Part shown: piece by piece, positions 26,006 through 35,019 of the stretch
Layout of the letters: each line of letters begins with the position of its first letter
Numbering within the stretch: the stretch's first letter is position 1
The notes under the pieces: generated by a model
What the model saw: the letters and a program-made list of their open reading frames with translations, nothing else
The model's database searches: none
What the model was told of the DNA's origin: nothing
Source: Phycisphaerales bacterium UBA1845
GTDB lineage: Bacteria; Planctomycetota; Phycisphaerae; UBA1845
Direction: 5' to 3'
DNA length: 45,064 nucleotides
NCBI GenBank assembly: GCA_002338715.1
Contig: DDIR01000032.1
Span: 1-45,064 of the forward strand
Made by a program: the position numbers and the translations under genes

Positions 26006-26878
26006 CTATCCCTGCGCTTTGCATTCCTGGTCGACGAGTTCGATGTAGAGTTGTCGCAGTCGTGCGGCCATCGGTCCGGGTTTGCCTTCCGCGATGTCGG
26101 TTTTTTCAACCGAACACACCGGAACGACCTGCATGCTCGAATTGGTGATGAACACTTCGTCCGCACCGAGCAGGTCGTTGATGTTGATTGCTTTCTCGTG
26201 ATGTTCGATGCCTTCGCGCTCGGCGATTTCGAGCACGGCGCTGCGGGTGACGCTCGGCAGGACGGGCGTATCGAGCGGCGGTGTTGCGATGGCGTTGTCT
26301 TTGACGACAAAGACGCTGCTGATGCACCCCTCAGCCAGGTAGTTTTGCGGTGTAAACCAGAACGCTTCGCCGCAGTTGAACTCGCGGGCTTTGCGAAGCG
26401 CCAACAACCTCGGCAGGTAGTTGATCGTCTTGTGTCCGATCAATGGGTCGGCCGTCGATTGGGTGTAGGTGGTGATCATTACCTTCATCCCGTGACGGAA
26501 AAGCTCCGGTGGATATGCGGGCAATGAGGATGCGGTGACGCAGACGGTCAGGATCGGTCGATCGGCGGCCACGTCCGACGGATGCATCGAGCCGACGGTG
26601 ACGGTCATCCGCAGGCGCGCGGTCTTGAGTTCGTTTTCGGCGATGAGTTTGTCGAAGTCGGCGGCTGTCGGGAGGGACTCAAGCGTGATGGGCAGGCCCA
26701 GCGCAGTAGCCGAATTGATCATGCGATCGAGGTGCGGGTGCAACCGAAACACGTGCCCATGGTCAGCCCGCATGGTTTCGAACAAACCGGCTCCGTGAAG
26801 GAATCCACCATCGAAGATGCTGATCGTCGCATCCGACGCCTTGATGAACTCGCCATTGAGAAAAACGATTGGGTCCAT
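26006..26878 (-). CDS. pabC: class IV aminotransferase, probable aminodeoxychorismate lyase
   Basis: A 290-residue PLP enzyme of fold type IV. The PLP Lys is in IGHKTINYLP (about 150), with the family Glu in CGEAFWFTPQNYLAEGCISSVFVV and the DEVFITNSSMQVVPV phosphate-site region. The neighbour is pabB, so the most likely reaction is cleavage of 4-amino-4-deoxychorismate to p-aminobenzoate and pyruvate. Branched-chain or D-amino acid aminotransferase activity cannot be excluded from sequence alone. ATG 26878 lies five bases after the pabB stop; GTG 26884 would overlap that stop by one base (TAGTG). Confidence 0.85.
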   Translation of the reverse strand: MDPIVFLNGEFIKASDATISIFDGGFLHGAGLFETMRADHGHVFRLHPHLDRMINSATALGLPITLESLPTAADFDKLIAENELKTARLRMTVTVGSMHPSDVAADRPILTVCVTASSLPAYPPELFRHGMKVMITTYTQSTADPLIGHKTINYLPRLLALRKAREFNCGEAFWFTPQNYLAEGCISSVFVVKDNAIATPPLDTPVLPSVTRSAVLEIAEREGIEHHEKAININDLLGADEVFITNSSMQVVPVCSVEKTDIAEGKPGPMAARLRQLYIELVDQECKAQG

Positions 26879-26883
26879 GCTCA

Positions 26884-28299
26884 CTAATTTCCGTTCGGGG
26901 TCAGTTGGTTTTCGAGTAAGTCAAATTCGCCGATGCCCAAGGCGCGAAACATCCCCTTCGCCTTGGACAGCGATTCGTTGTATTCGTCGTCGGCGCGGCT
27001 GTCGGCGGTGATGGCCCCACCGGCATACACGTGCACGCGGTCGCGTCGATGAATCATCGTGCGGATGGCGATGTTCATGTTCATCGAACCATCTGCGCCG
27101 AGGAATCCGATCGCGCCGCAATATACTTCGCGCGGTGTCGGTTCCAATTCGCGGATAATTTCCATCGCCCGAATCTTGGGGCAGCCGGTGATCGATCCAC
27201 CGGGAAACATCGCCCGCAAGACATCGACTGCGGTCACATTTTCATTGACGCAACCGACGATTGTCGCGACCAGGTGATGCACCGTCGGATGCGTTTCGAC
27301 TTGGGCGGCATGGGTGACATCGATCGAACCGAATCGACACACGCGTCCCATGTCGTTGCGCAACAGATCGACGATCATGGTCAACTCGGCGCGATCCTTC
27401 TCGCTGTTTTTCAATTCGTCGCGCATCGCGCCGTCATCACCGATGCGTGGGCGCGTGCCTTTGATGGGGCGGGTAACGATTGAACCATTGGCAGCCAGTT
27501 GCACGAACAGTTCCGGTGACGCACTGAGGATCGCTTGATCGTCGTAAGCAATAAATGCCGAATAGTCGGCTGGGTTGACCCGCTGCAAACGCAGATAAAG
27601 ATCGAGCGGATCGACGGCTGCCTCGACGGTAAACCGTTGGGTGAGATTTACCTGATAGATGTCGCCGGCTCGGATGTATTCGATCGCCCGCTCGACCTTG
27701 TCGAAGTATTCGCCTTTGGTCATGTTCGACCGGGCGGATGCGATCGATTTTCGATTGCTGCTTTCACCCGGTTCGGTCGAGACGCCAGCCGCTCGGGTCA
27801 GGCGACGCTTCCACAGGTCGATTCGCTCGCTTGCGGGCGTGAAACTCTGCGGGAAATCGACGGCTATCACGGTCCATTGGTCGGTCGCGTGATCGAAAAT
27901 CGCGGCAGCGTCGTAAAGGGCGAAGCGCATCGCCGAAGCATCCGACAACGCGATGCCCACGACGGCTTCTCCGGATTCGTAGGGGATAAATCCGACCCAT
28001 CCACCCACAAAAGGCAAACCTGGATTCTCGATTCGCGGGATGGCGGAAGTCACCGACGCCAGGATGGATAACGCGTCATGTTCGCCCGCGTCTGTTGACT
28101 GCAAATGATGTCCAAGCTCGTCGATGGGATCGGCGCCGACGATGCTGTAGCGGCCATAACCACCTGTGTTGCAAGAACTTTCGAGTGCAAACAACCCGGC
28201 CTGACCCCGCAGCGACGCGAGCAGTTGCCCGACGGTGCAGTCGGTTTCGACGCCGCACGCCAGCGGTTGGCGGATCGTGTTGGTTGCGGTGCTGGCCAT
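26884..28299 (-). CDS. pabB: aminodeoxychorismate synthase component I
   Basis: A 471-residue chorismate-binding enzyme that adds ammonia to chorismate in folate synthesis. The catalytic-domain motifs are RPIKGTRPR (Lys typical of PabB), DLLRNDMGRVC, HLVATIVG, GGSITGCPKIRAMEII and YCGAIGFLG. The PIKGT Lys separates it from anthranilate synthase TrpE. The N-terminal domain includes YSIVGADPID. ATG 28299 gives the expected N-terminus; the frame stays open to 28356. No pabA amidotransferase gene is nearby, so it must be supplied from elsewhere or shared with TrpG. pabC follows immediately. Confidence 0.92.
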   Translation of the reverse strand: MASTATNTIRQPLACGVETDCTVGQLLASLRGQAGLFALESSCNTGGYGRYSIVGADPIDELGHHLQSTDAGEHDALSILASVTSAIPRIENPGLPFVGGWVGFIPYESGEAVVGIALSDASAMRFALYDAAAIFDHATDQWTVIAVDFPQSFTPASERIDLWKRRLTRAAGVSTEPGESSNRKSIASARSNMTKGEYFDKVERAIEYIRAGDIYQVNLTQRFTVEAAVDPLDLYLRLQRVNPADYSAFIAYDDQAILSASPELFVQLAANGSIVTRPIKGTRPRIGDDGAMRDELKNSEKDRAELTMIVDLLRNDMGRVCRFGSIDVTHAAQVETHPTVHHLVATIVGCVNENVTAVDVLRAMFPGGSITGCPKIRAMEIIRELEPTPREVYCGAIGFLGADGSMNMNIAIRTMIHRRDRVHVYAGGAITADSRADDEYNESLSKAKGMFRALGIGEFDLLENQLTPNGN

Positions 28300-28696
28300 C
28301 GGTGGGAGTATAGCAAACACGAGGGAAGTCGGGAGATCGGGAGCAACTCGCGACACGCAAATTCACATCCCGCGTGGAACAAAACACAGGGTACATACGT
28401 CGAAGCGAAGGCGAACGTGGCGAGCATACGAACGCCGATAGTCGGCGACCGGACGTGTCACGTGAATGTCAAAGTGGGTTGAGTTGGTCATTGACACTGT
28501 GGCGTTGTGGGGATAGTTTTAGGCTGGCGCAAGCGTTTTTTGGCCTGCGGACCGGGATTCGTGCGGCCCCCCGATGGATCAAATGGGGCGGTAAACCCGG
28601 GTTGTGGGCTGGCGTTTGCGGACGGCTTACTTTGAATGTCGCGTTCGAGAAGCCAACGATGGATCGATTCAGCAGATGCCCAAAGGATTGGATATC
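28300..28696. other. Intergenic region between pabB and the SH3 gene
   Basis: 397 bases between divergent genes. The right half holds the TTGACA promoter for the SH3 gene and a G/C-rich leader of about 170 bases. The frame that is open from 28604 into the SH3 gene lacks protein-like character before 28697. Nothing else is recognisable. Confidence 0.5.
28491..28519 (+). promoter_or_regulatory. Strong sigma70 promoter for the SH3-domain gene
   Basis: TTGACA (28491-28496, perfect), a 17-base spacer and TAGTTT (28514-28519). The predicted start is near 28526 with a leader of about 170 bases before ATG 28697. Confidence 0.6.
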
Positions 28697-30826
28697 ATGT
28701 CATTTCTGCGCGCCCGATTTTGCCCCGTACTTCTAGCCACCCTTTCGTTTTCGGTTTGCGCGACCCATGTGCTGGCCGTCGAACCCTACGTTGCCACGGT
28801 CACCGCGACTGAAGTCAACGTTCGCAGCGGACCCAGTACGAACTATTACATCGTCACCAAGTTGCAAGCCGGCGATCGCGTTGAGGTTTGCGAAGAAGAC
28901 GCGGGTTGGTTTGGCATCGTGCCGCCGCCTGGTTGCTTCAGTTTGATCTCGAAGCACTACGTCGACCTCGATGGCAACGGCGGCGGTGTCGTCAATGGCA
29001 ACAACGTGCGCGTGCGTGCGGGCTCCAATCGCAGCCCCAGTCGTTACGCCGTGCAGGTCAAGCTCGGCGAAGGCGATCCGGTCGAAGTCATGGAAGACGG
29101 GCCCGAAGGCTTCTTGAAAATCAAACCGCCGAAAGGCGCATACGTCTGGATTCATGGGGAGTTGGTCGCGCGCACTTCCGAAAAACGCGTGGACATGAGT
29201 ACGTTCAACACCGGCGTCTCTGCACCTTCGGCATCAGATTCTGCTTCGACCACGTTGCAAACCTCAACGGCGAAACCGATTTCAAAACCAGCCGTTGCAA
29301 AAGCGGACACGACTCCTGACGTAGCGACTTCATCAACACGCGCCAGCGAATCGGTATCAACGTTGCCTGCAAGGGCATCAGCCGAACCGGTCGCTCAGCC
29401 AAAGACGCCAACGCCAGAATCGACCGATCGCGTTGCCGTCTACACCTGGTCAGAAGAATCCGGCGGGAAGATCAAACGGACCGACACCACCGCGACCAGC
29501 AGCAACACCAGCATGGCGACCGTCGCCAAACCGGAAACGACATCACAACCTTCGACTTCACAAAATGCGTCGAACGAGTCGCAGGTGACGGCAAAGCCAG
29601 ACACGCACACCAGTACGACGCTCACGGTGCGTGCGGATGGTGAACACGTCACAGCCACTGCGCCGGCCATGACACCGCCAACAACGTCAGCCGCAGTTGC
29701 TCCTGAGGCGTCTCATTCGCCGGCAGTGTCCCAGCCGTCTGCTACAACGATGCCGCAGTCGTCTTCGCGCGGATCGCAGTTTTCCAACGATTCAACCGGC
29801 CAAGTGGCGGTGATCAAGTGGGATGAAGCCAAGAATACCACCACGACTTCGACCGCGATGTCTACCGTGCCATCTCAGCCGCAACAGTCCATGCCGGCAA
29901 GTGGTTCGACCATGACAACTGGTTCGACCATGACGACGACGTCGGCCAATGTGACGCCCAACGCCCAGCCGCTCAGCAATACGCAGGTTGCAACAACGCA
30001 GCCGCTGTACATTCAGCCGAACGGAAGCTCGACGACCTCAAGCCAATCGGTCGGCCAAATGTCAACAAGCCAAGTGGTGACGTCGGCGCCCGTTGAATCC
30101 AACGTCCCTTCGGTGATTCCCTACACCGGTGTTGACCCGCGGGCAGAATTGAAGTTGATCGACGATGAGTTGATGCGTGAACTGGACAAGCCACTGGAGC
30201 AGCGACAATTCGGTCAGTTGATGGCCAAGTATCGCGGCATCATGCAAGCCGATGTCGATGAAGCCTCGCGGTTGTATGCCGAGCGCCGGATCGATCAGTT
30301 GGAAGTGCTGGCGATTCGCATCAACGCGGTTGGACAGATCAACCATCTGGTGACCGAAGTTGTCGAGACGCGACAGTCGGCATCGCAGCAACGATCGTCG
30401 TTTACGATCACACAGGTTGAAGAACCGCGCGTTGGATTTGCGGCTGTCGGCGAACTGCGCGAAAGCATGGTGTTTTCTTCGCCGGTGGGTCCGCGTCGCT
30501 ATCGCCTCATTGATCCGAACGATGCGGTTCCGCGTACGCTTTGTTACGTCGAAATTCCCCGCGACTCAGCGATCGACGTCAGCCAGTACCTTGGGCGGAT
30601 CGTCGGTGTGAGGGCGTCACGCGATTACGTCGAAACCGGCAACGTCGATCCGATTTCGGTGTTGGTGGCCAGCTCGATCGAACCGGTCAGCAGCAACACC
30701 AGTGCATCGGTGTCGACGACCACGTCGCAGAGCCTGCCGCCAGCCCCAGGGATTACAAATCCTGACAATTCGAGCAGTCCCGATCAGATCGCGATTCGCC
30801 CGATGGTGCCCACGTACAATCCGTGA
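28697..30826 (+). CDS. secreted SH3-domain protein with long Ser/Thr-rich linker
   Basis: A 709-residue exported protein. Signal peptide 1-28 (cleavage near VLAVEP). Two bacterial SH3 domains follow: about 33-90 (TEVNVRSGPSTNYYIVTKL) and about 97-158 (NNVRVRAGSNRSPSRYAVQVKL). Residues about 165-500 are Ser/Thr/Pro/Gln-rich and disordered, with two copies of a short strand-like motif (DRVAVYTWSEE near 270, GQVAVIKWDEA near 370). The last 190 residues are well folded: a helical segment (LIDDELMRELDKPLEQRQF) and a beta-rich domain. It probably binds peptidoglycan or another wall polymer and spans the periplasm. ATG 28697 has AAAGGA nine bases upstream. Internal 18-bp tandem repeat at 29903-29938. 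The family is not recognised beyond the SH3 domains. Confidence 0.85.
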   Translation: MSFLRARFCPVLLATLSFSVCATHVLAVEPYVATVTATEVNVRSGPSTNYYIVTKLQAGDRVEVCEEDAGWFGIVPPPGCFSLISKHYVDLDGNGGGVVNGNNVRVRAGSNRSPSRYAVQVKLGEGDPVEVMEDGPEGFLKIKPPKGAYVWIHGELVARTSEKRVDMSTFNTGVSAPSASDSASTTLQTSTAKPISKPAVAKADTTPDVATSSTRASESVSTLPARASAEPVAQPKTPTPESTDRVAVYTWSEESGGKIKRTDTTATSSNTSMATVAKPETTSQPSTSQNASNESQVTAKPDTHTSTTLTVRADGEHVTATAPAMTPPTTSAAVAPEASHSPAVSQPSATTMPQSSSRGSQFSNDSTGQVAVIKWDEAKNTTTTSTAMSTVPSQPQQSMPASGSTMTTGSTMTTTSANVTPNAQPLSNTQVATTQPLYIQPNGSSTTSSQSVGQMSTSQVVTSAPVESNVPSVIPYTGVDPRAELKLIDDELMRELDKPLEQRQFGQLMAKYRGIMQADVDEASRLYAERRIDQLEVLAIRINAVGQINHLVTEVVETRQSASQQRSSFTITQVEEPRVGFAAVGELRESMVFSSPVGPRRYRLIDPNDAVPRTLCYVEIPRDSAIDVSQYLGRIVGVRASRDYVETGNVDPISVLVASSIEPVSSNTSASVSTTTSQSLPPAPGITNPDNSSSPDQIAIRPMVPTYNP
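29903..29938 (+). repeat. 18-bp tandem duplication inside the SH3 gene
   Basis: GGTTCGACCATGACAACT is followed by GGTTCGACCATGACGACG, 16 of 18 identical. It encodes GSTMTT twice in the disordered linker and looks like a recent slippage event. Confidence 0.85.
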
Positions 30827-30896
30827 TAAGCTTCGCGCCGGTCCTGAAGGTTGGGGCCAACGGAAACAGTTGTTCGTGGATTGGAGTTGGCAGGTG

Positions 30897-31091
30897 ATGA
30901 AGAGAAACAATCGGAAACAGGTCAAGAAGGTAGCCGTTGTGTTGTCGGCGGGCGCGGTGTTCCAAACCGGGCAATGTACGCTCAATGAGCAGGCGCTTTG
31001 GACGGGCTTGCTCAATTCGATCGCGTCGGTGTACGTGACCGATTACGTTTTCGACCAGTTCAACGTCGCCCAATCACCATTCGGTTTCTAA
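30897..31091 (+). CDS. small exported protein of unknown function (64 residues)
   Basis: A basic start (MKRNNRKQVKK) and a short hydrophobic stretch (VAVVLSAGAVFQTG) are followed by a Cys (QCTLNEQ) and the segment ALWTGLLNSIASVYVTDYVF. GGAG lies about 10 bases upstream of ATG 30897. The frame is open further upstream but overlaps the SH3 gene. From memory, planctomycete genomes carry families of short signal-plus-LNxxxS proteins of this look; I cannot verify homology. It lies between the SH3 gene (70-base gap) and gpsA (45-base gap), all on the plus strand, so it may be cotranscribed. The Cys does not sit in a standard lipobox. Confidence 0.6.
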   Translation: MKRNNRKQVKKVAVVLSAGAVFQTGQCTLNEQALWTGLLNSIASVYVTDYVFDQFNVAQSPFGF

Positions 31092-31136
31092 CGCGGTTTC
31101 TGCAACGCCCGAGCCGCGTCCACCAGATCGCACTTG

Positions 31137-32141
31137 ATGCCTTCAGAATGGAAAAACATCAGCGTCCTTGGTGATGGAGCGATGGGCACGGTGTGCGCGT
31201 TGATCCTCGCCGATGCCGGGTTTGACGTGACGCTCTGGAGCAATTTTCCAGAGCAAGCCGCCGACCTGCAGCAACATCGCGAGAACCGGCGATTCCTCGC
31301 CGGGTTCAAATTTCCCGCCAACATCTCGGTCACGGCTGACCCGGCGGTTGCGCTGGCAAAACCGGATCTGATTGTCTCGGCGATTCCGTGTCAGTTCATC
31401 CGAAGCGTTTGGAAGAAGCTGGCCAGCTTTCACCGAGCGCCAACACCGGTGGTCGCGGTGTCGAAAGGCATCGAGGTTGAAACGCTGATGGTTTCAACGC
31501 AGATCATCGAAAGCGTGTTGGACGCAAGAACGCCGGTGGCGGCTCTTTCGGGACCGAGCATCGCGCCGGAACTTGCGGCGAAGAAGCCTTGCACGGTTGT
31601 AGCCGCAGCCGCCGACGCCGAACTGGCGACGCGCATTCAACGGGCATTCAGCAACGACTACTTCCGCGTTTATACGAATGACGACGTCATCGGTGTGGAG
31701 ATTTCGGGCGCGACCAAAAACGTGATTGCGCTGGCGGCTGGCATCATCGATGGCATTGACGCAGGGTGCAATGCGAAAGCGGCGCTGCTGACGCGCGGTG
31801 TCGTGGAGATCGCCCGCCTTGGCGAAGCACTAGGTGCAAAGGCGTCAACGTTTTCGGGGTTGGCTGGCGTTGGTGATCTGGTGACCACCTGCATCTCACC
31901 GGTTGGTCGCAACCGAAGCGCCGGTGAAAAAATCGGCCGCGGCATGACGGCGAAGGAAGCCATCGCCGACACCACCTCGGTCATCGAAGGCATCGCCACC
32001 ACCCACGCGGTCCTCAAGTTGGCCGAAAAGCACGGCGTCGACATGCCCATCACGCGTGCTGTTGCAGCCGTCCTCGATCAAACAGCCTCTCCACGCGAAG
32101 CGATCAGCGCGCTGATGACCCGCGAACTCACCAACGAATAA
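31137..32141 (+). CDS. gpsA: NAD(P)-dependent glycerol-3-phosphate dehydrogenase
   Basis: A 334-residue cytosolic enzyme that reduces dihydroxyacetone phosphate to sn-glycerol 3-phosphate for phospholipid synthesis. Rossmann loop SVLGDGAMGTVCAL (about 8-21; GxGxxG with an Asp in place of the second Gly), CQFIRSVW, KGIEVETL, ALSGPSIAPELA, the catalytic Lys region SGATKNVIALAAGI, and LAGVGDLVTTC with GRNRSAG near the C-terminus. ATG 31137 is taken because the glycine-rich loop starts at residue 12; TTG 31134 is adjacent and no clear ribosome site exists. It may be translated from an upstream transcript. Confidence 0.95.
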   Translation: MPSEWKNISVLGDGAMGTVCALILADAGFDVTLWSNFPEQAADLQQHRENRRFLAGFKFPANISVTADPAVALAKPDLIVSAIPCQFIRSVWKKLASFHRAPTPVVAVSKGIEVETLMVSTQIIESVLDARTPVAALSGPSIAPELAAKKPCTVVAAAADAELATRIQRAFSNDYFRVYTNDDVIGVEISGATKNVIALAAGIIDGIDAGCNAKAALLTRGVVEIARLGEALGAKASTFSGLAGVGDLVTTCISPVGRNRSAGEKIGRGMTAKEAIADTTSVIEGIATTHAVLKLAEKHGVDMPITRAVAAVLDQTASPREAISALMTRELTNE

Positions 32142-32296
32142 GTTCGTCGACCAACCCTCAAGTGTGTCGCGTTTGCATCCGTGTTTCGGCGGATTTGTGA
32201 CCTCATGGGCGGCTTGGTTTGGTTCGGTGATTTCGTTACGATCATGTTCAGGCAAACTCACAATTCAGCATGATAACTTAGTTGGAAGGGAAAAGC

Positions 32297-33814
32297 ATGA
32301 TGATCCGTCCGATCCACGCATCGGTTGGCGTGGCTGTTGTGTCGCTGGCGCTGAATGTCGCGCACGCCGAGATGCCCAGGGAATCCGCGAGCACACTGTC
32401 GCCATCAGAGAGCGTAGCTGTTGTCAGTGAGTGCGAACTGTCGAACCTGACGCCGTCGCAGCGCAAGTTCGTCGAGCACTTGATGCAGGTGCCCGCCGCC
32501 CAACGTCGCGGTTCGTTTTGCGTTGCGCCGGGAACGTCGCAGGAGTACATTGACCTGCTCGACCGTTTGATGTTTGCGGGCGTCGACGATTCGCAGCGAT
32601 ACGTGCATACGACTCGTTGGCCTGGTTCACAGGGAAGCCCATTCAATTTGACTTACAGTTTCGTGCCCGATGGGACAGCCGTCCCCGCCGATAGCAGCCT
32701 GCCCGGTGGAAGCAATCAGATCCATTCACTCTTTGGCGGATTGTTTGGAAGCACCGCAGCATGGCAGGGTATCTTTTCGGAATGCTTTCAGTCGTGGGGT
32801 GATTTGACAGGCTTGAGTTACACACAGGTTGGCGATGACGGTGCGTCGTTATTCGGGTCAGCCGGTTCGGCTTCGCGCGGTGATGTGCGAATTTCTTCGA
32901 TCCCACTCGACGGTTTCAACGGTGTGCTGGCCTACAACCAGTTTCCCAACGCGGTGTTCGGTACGGTCGGTGGCGGCGACATGGTGCTCGATGCCAATGA
33001 TGGACCCAACTGGGCCAATTCCGCAAACAACTATCGATTCCTTCGCAACACCATCATGCATGAGCATGGGCACGGAATCGGGTTGATGCACGTCTGCCCG
33101 GACAACAGCAGCAAGCTGATGGAGCCAGCCATCAACCTTAATTTCGTGGGACCGCAACTGGATGATGTCCGGTCGGCGCAGCGCCACTATGGCGACGTGT
33201 TTGAAGCAAACGATTCGGTTGGCAGTGCGTCGGACCTTGGGACGTTTCACAACCGCACCGACGTTTACGAAGATTTGAGTATCGATGACAACAGTGATGT
33301 TGACGTGTATGCGTTTACGGTTCCGGACAATGCGGTGCTTGACGTCTCGCTCACCCCGGTGGGTAACAGCTATCAGTCAGCCGAACAGGTGTTCTTCGGA
33401 TGCCTGTTCATCAGCCCCGTCACGGTGAACGCCCTGTCGATTCATAACCTCAACATGACACTGCTGGATAGCAATGGCTCGACCACATTGATCACTGCGG
33501 CCAACAACAGTTCGGGTCAAGGTGAATCGATCAATGGTTATTCGCTGCCCGGCGCCGGGACGTACTACCTGCGCGTTTCGGCTTCGACCTCCACGGATGA
33601 CATTCAGCTTTACGATTTGAGTATCGAAGTGGGCGTGCCCGCGGGTGATGGCGATGCGGATAACGATAACGACGTCGATCTCATCGACTACATGGTCATG
33701 CAGCAATGCATCGGACCAGTGACAGCCGGCTGCGGTGCGCTGGATACGGATGCGGACGGCGACGTTGATGATGGAGATTTAGCCGGGTTTGTCGGCGCGT
33801 TGGTTGGTCCTTGA
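32297..33814 (+). CDS. secreted matrixin-like zinc metalloprotease with PPC and dockerin-like C-terminus
   Basis: A 505-residue exported protein: signal peptide 1-24 (VAHA cleavage), then a zinc protease domain with HEHGHGIGLMH (255-265), the HExxHxxGxxH zinc site of metzincins, and a Met-turn SSKLMEP (Met275). Next is a PPC-like beta domain (about 310-440: DVDVYAFTVPDN, GTYYLRVSAS). The end (about 452-505) has two EF-hand-like dockerin repeats, GDADNDNDVDLIDY and DTDADGDVDDGDLAGF, plus the paired Cys in CIGPVTAGC. It is probably an extracellular or surface protease for scavenging. ATG 32297 has GGAAGGG just upstream. A bidirectional terminator follows. Confidence 0.85.
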   Translation: MMIRPIHASVGVAVVSLALNVAHAEMPRESASTLSPSESVAVVSECELSNLTPSQRKFVEHLMQVPAAQRRGSFCVAPGTSQEYIDLLDRLMFAGVDDSQRYVHTTRWPGSQGSPFNLTYSFVPDGTAVPADSSLPGGSNQIHSLFGGLFGSTAAWQGIFSECFQSWGDLTGLSYTQVGDDGASLFGSAGSASRGDVRISSIPLDGFNGVLAYNQFPNAVFGTVGGGDMVLDANDGPNWANSANNYRFLRNTIMHEHGHGIGLMHVCPDNSSKLMEPAINLNFVGPQLDDVRSAQRHYGDVFEANDSVGSASDLGTFHNRTDVYEDLSIDDNSDVDVYAFTVPDNAVLDVSLTPVGNSYQSAEQVFFGCLFISPVTVNALSIHNLNMTLLDSNGSTTLITAANNSSGQGESINGYSLPGAGTYYLRVSASTSTDDIQLYDLSIEVGVPAGDGDADNDNDVDLIDYMVMQQCIGPVTAGCGALDTDADGDVDDGDLAGFVGALVGP

Positions 33815-33938
33815 TCCGATTTATTCTGCTGACCTTGCAGCGTCACAGGTCATCGGTCAGTTTCCCACCCTGAAAGGGCGGGGCACCCTTGGCTCTACAA
33901 CGGAACCGGCGCGGCAAAGCGCGGAACTGAAAAAGAAG

Positions 33939-33969
33939 ACGGCATCCTCACAAATCAGGAGGATGCCGT
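33939..33969. terminator. Bidirectional terminator after the metalloprotease gene
   Basis: ACGGCATCCTC (33939-33949) pairs with GAGGATGCCGT (33959-33969) in a perfect 11-bp stem. It is followed by TTTCTTTTT on the plus strand and preceded by AAAAAGAAG, so it works for both the protease gene and the converging DUF1579 gene. Confidence 0.92.
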
Positions 33970-34026
33970 TTTCTTTTTGTTTCGTTGATGGTGCAGTCAA
34001 TTGCGACTGCGATTTTGACGCGTGGA

Positions 34027-34704
34027 CTAATTCGCGTTGGCGACGGACTTCTCGCGGGTGTACTTGATTTCCATGACTTTCATTTCTGGAGCGCCTTCGC
34101 CCATCGACATGTACATTTCCATCATGTGCGTGTCTTTGTCCACTTCCTTGTCGGTCATGCGCATCTTCGTCTTTTCGCCTGGCGTCATTTCAGAAATGCC
34201 CGAGGTCGTCAGGGTTTTGGTGGCTTCGTCGTAGGTGCCTTCCATCTGCGAGATTCCGGTGCCCATGTTGTCGAACCAGATGGATACATACTTACCCTTG
34301 ACGTTGTCGTATCCCAAAATGCTGCGCCCGACGAACGGCTGTCCCATCATGTCGCTGGTGAAGTGCTCTTCGATGTAGCGACCATCCATGACCGATTTGA
34401 TGACCGACTTGCCGGTTGATTCCATCGGCTCGCCCGGTTCCATCCAATGCTTGATTTCGGTCTTCCACGTACCGACTGCCTTTTGGAGCATGGCGTGCTG
34501 CGGTCCGGGGGCGGCGTACTTGGCCATCTCCTCCATGGGATCCGTTGCCGCGGCGTCGCCATCTTTGTGTTCGTGATCGGCGTGGTCATGACCCGCGTGA
34601 TCATGCCCGTGGTCAGCTTTCGGTTCGTCCGCAATGACGGAAGGCACCATCAACGCAAACCCGCAAACAGCCATCGCCCCCAACAGATATCCAAAACGTT
34701 TCAT
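34027..34704 (-). CDS. secreted DUF1579 protein with His-rich N-terminus
   Basis: A 225-residue exported protein. Signal peptide 1-25 (LLGAMAVCGFALMVPSVIA), then a His/Asp-rich segment (DHGHDHAGHDHADHEH, about 31-46) that could bind zinc, copper or nickel. The remainder (about 65-210) is the DUF1579 beta-barrel-like domain: VGTWKTEIKHWMEPG, GRYIEEHF, GRSILGYDNVKGKYVSIWFDNMGTG and GISEMTPGEK. The family's function is unknown; a lipocalin-like fold is a reasonable guess. It is transcribed alone from a minus-strand promoter near 34791-34819. Confidence 0.85.
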   Translation of the reverse strand: MKRFGYLLGAMAVCGFALMVPSVIADEPKADHGHDHAGHDHADHEHKDGDAAATDPMEEMAKYAAPGPQHAMLQKAVGTWKTEIKHWMEPGEPMESTGKSVIKSVMDGRYIEEHFTSDMMGQPFVGRSILGYDNVKGKYVSIWFDNMGTGISQMEGTYDEATKTLTTSGISEMTPGEKTKMRMTDKEVDKDTHMMEMYMSMGEGAPEMKVMEIKYTREKSVANAN

Positions 34705-35019
34705 CTCGCGACCCTTTCAAATTTGATTACGGTTCCATTGCCAAGCCCGATAAGAACGGGCAGATTGTCATTTTTTGTCAGACGTACGCAACCCTAACAA
34801 AATCAGAACAAAGCGTCAAGTAAAGCATGGGTTCATTCGCGTTGGGACTATACATACGGCAAAAGTGCCCTTGCGCCTGCAGGATTGGCGATTTCCTACG
34901 ATTCCGCTTAGTACAAGATAATGGACGATGTGTGGCGATGCTTGATTGTTCTTGCGGAGAAGCAAGAAAACGAAGGCCAAGTGCGCTGAACTGCGGCGCT
35001 GGTTTGTTGTGCGTCAGGC
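34705..35019. other. Intergenic region between DUF1579 and radical SAM genes
   Basis: 315 bases. It holds the promoter for the DUF1579 gene and, in its leader, a hairpin (GCCCG with CGGGC, 34745-34761). No terminator with a clear T-run was found for the radical SAM gene; CTTGC/GCAAG at 34952-34968 is weak. There is no likely coding frame. Confidence 0.4.
34791..34819 (-). promoter_or_regulatory. Candidate promoter for the DUF1579 gene
   Basis: On the minus strand, TTGACG (34819-34814), a 17-base spacer and TAGGGT (34796-34791). Good -35 and spacing; weak -10. The predicted leader is about 80 bases. Confidence 0.4.
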
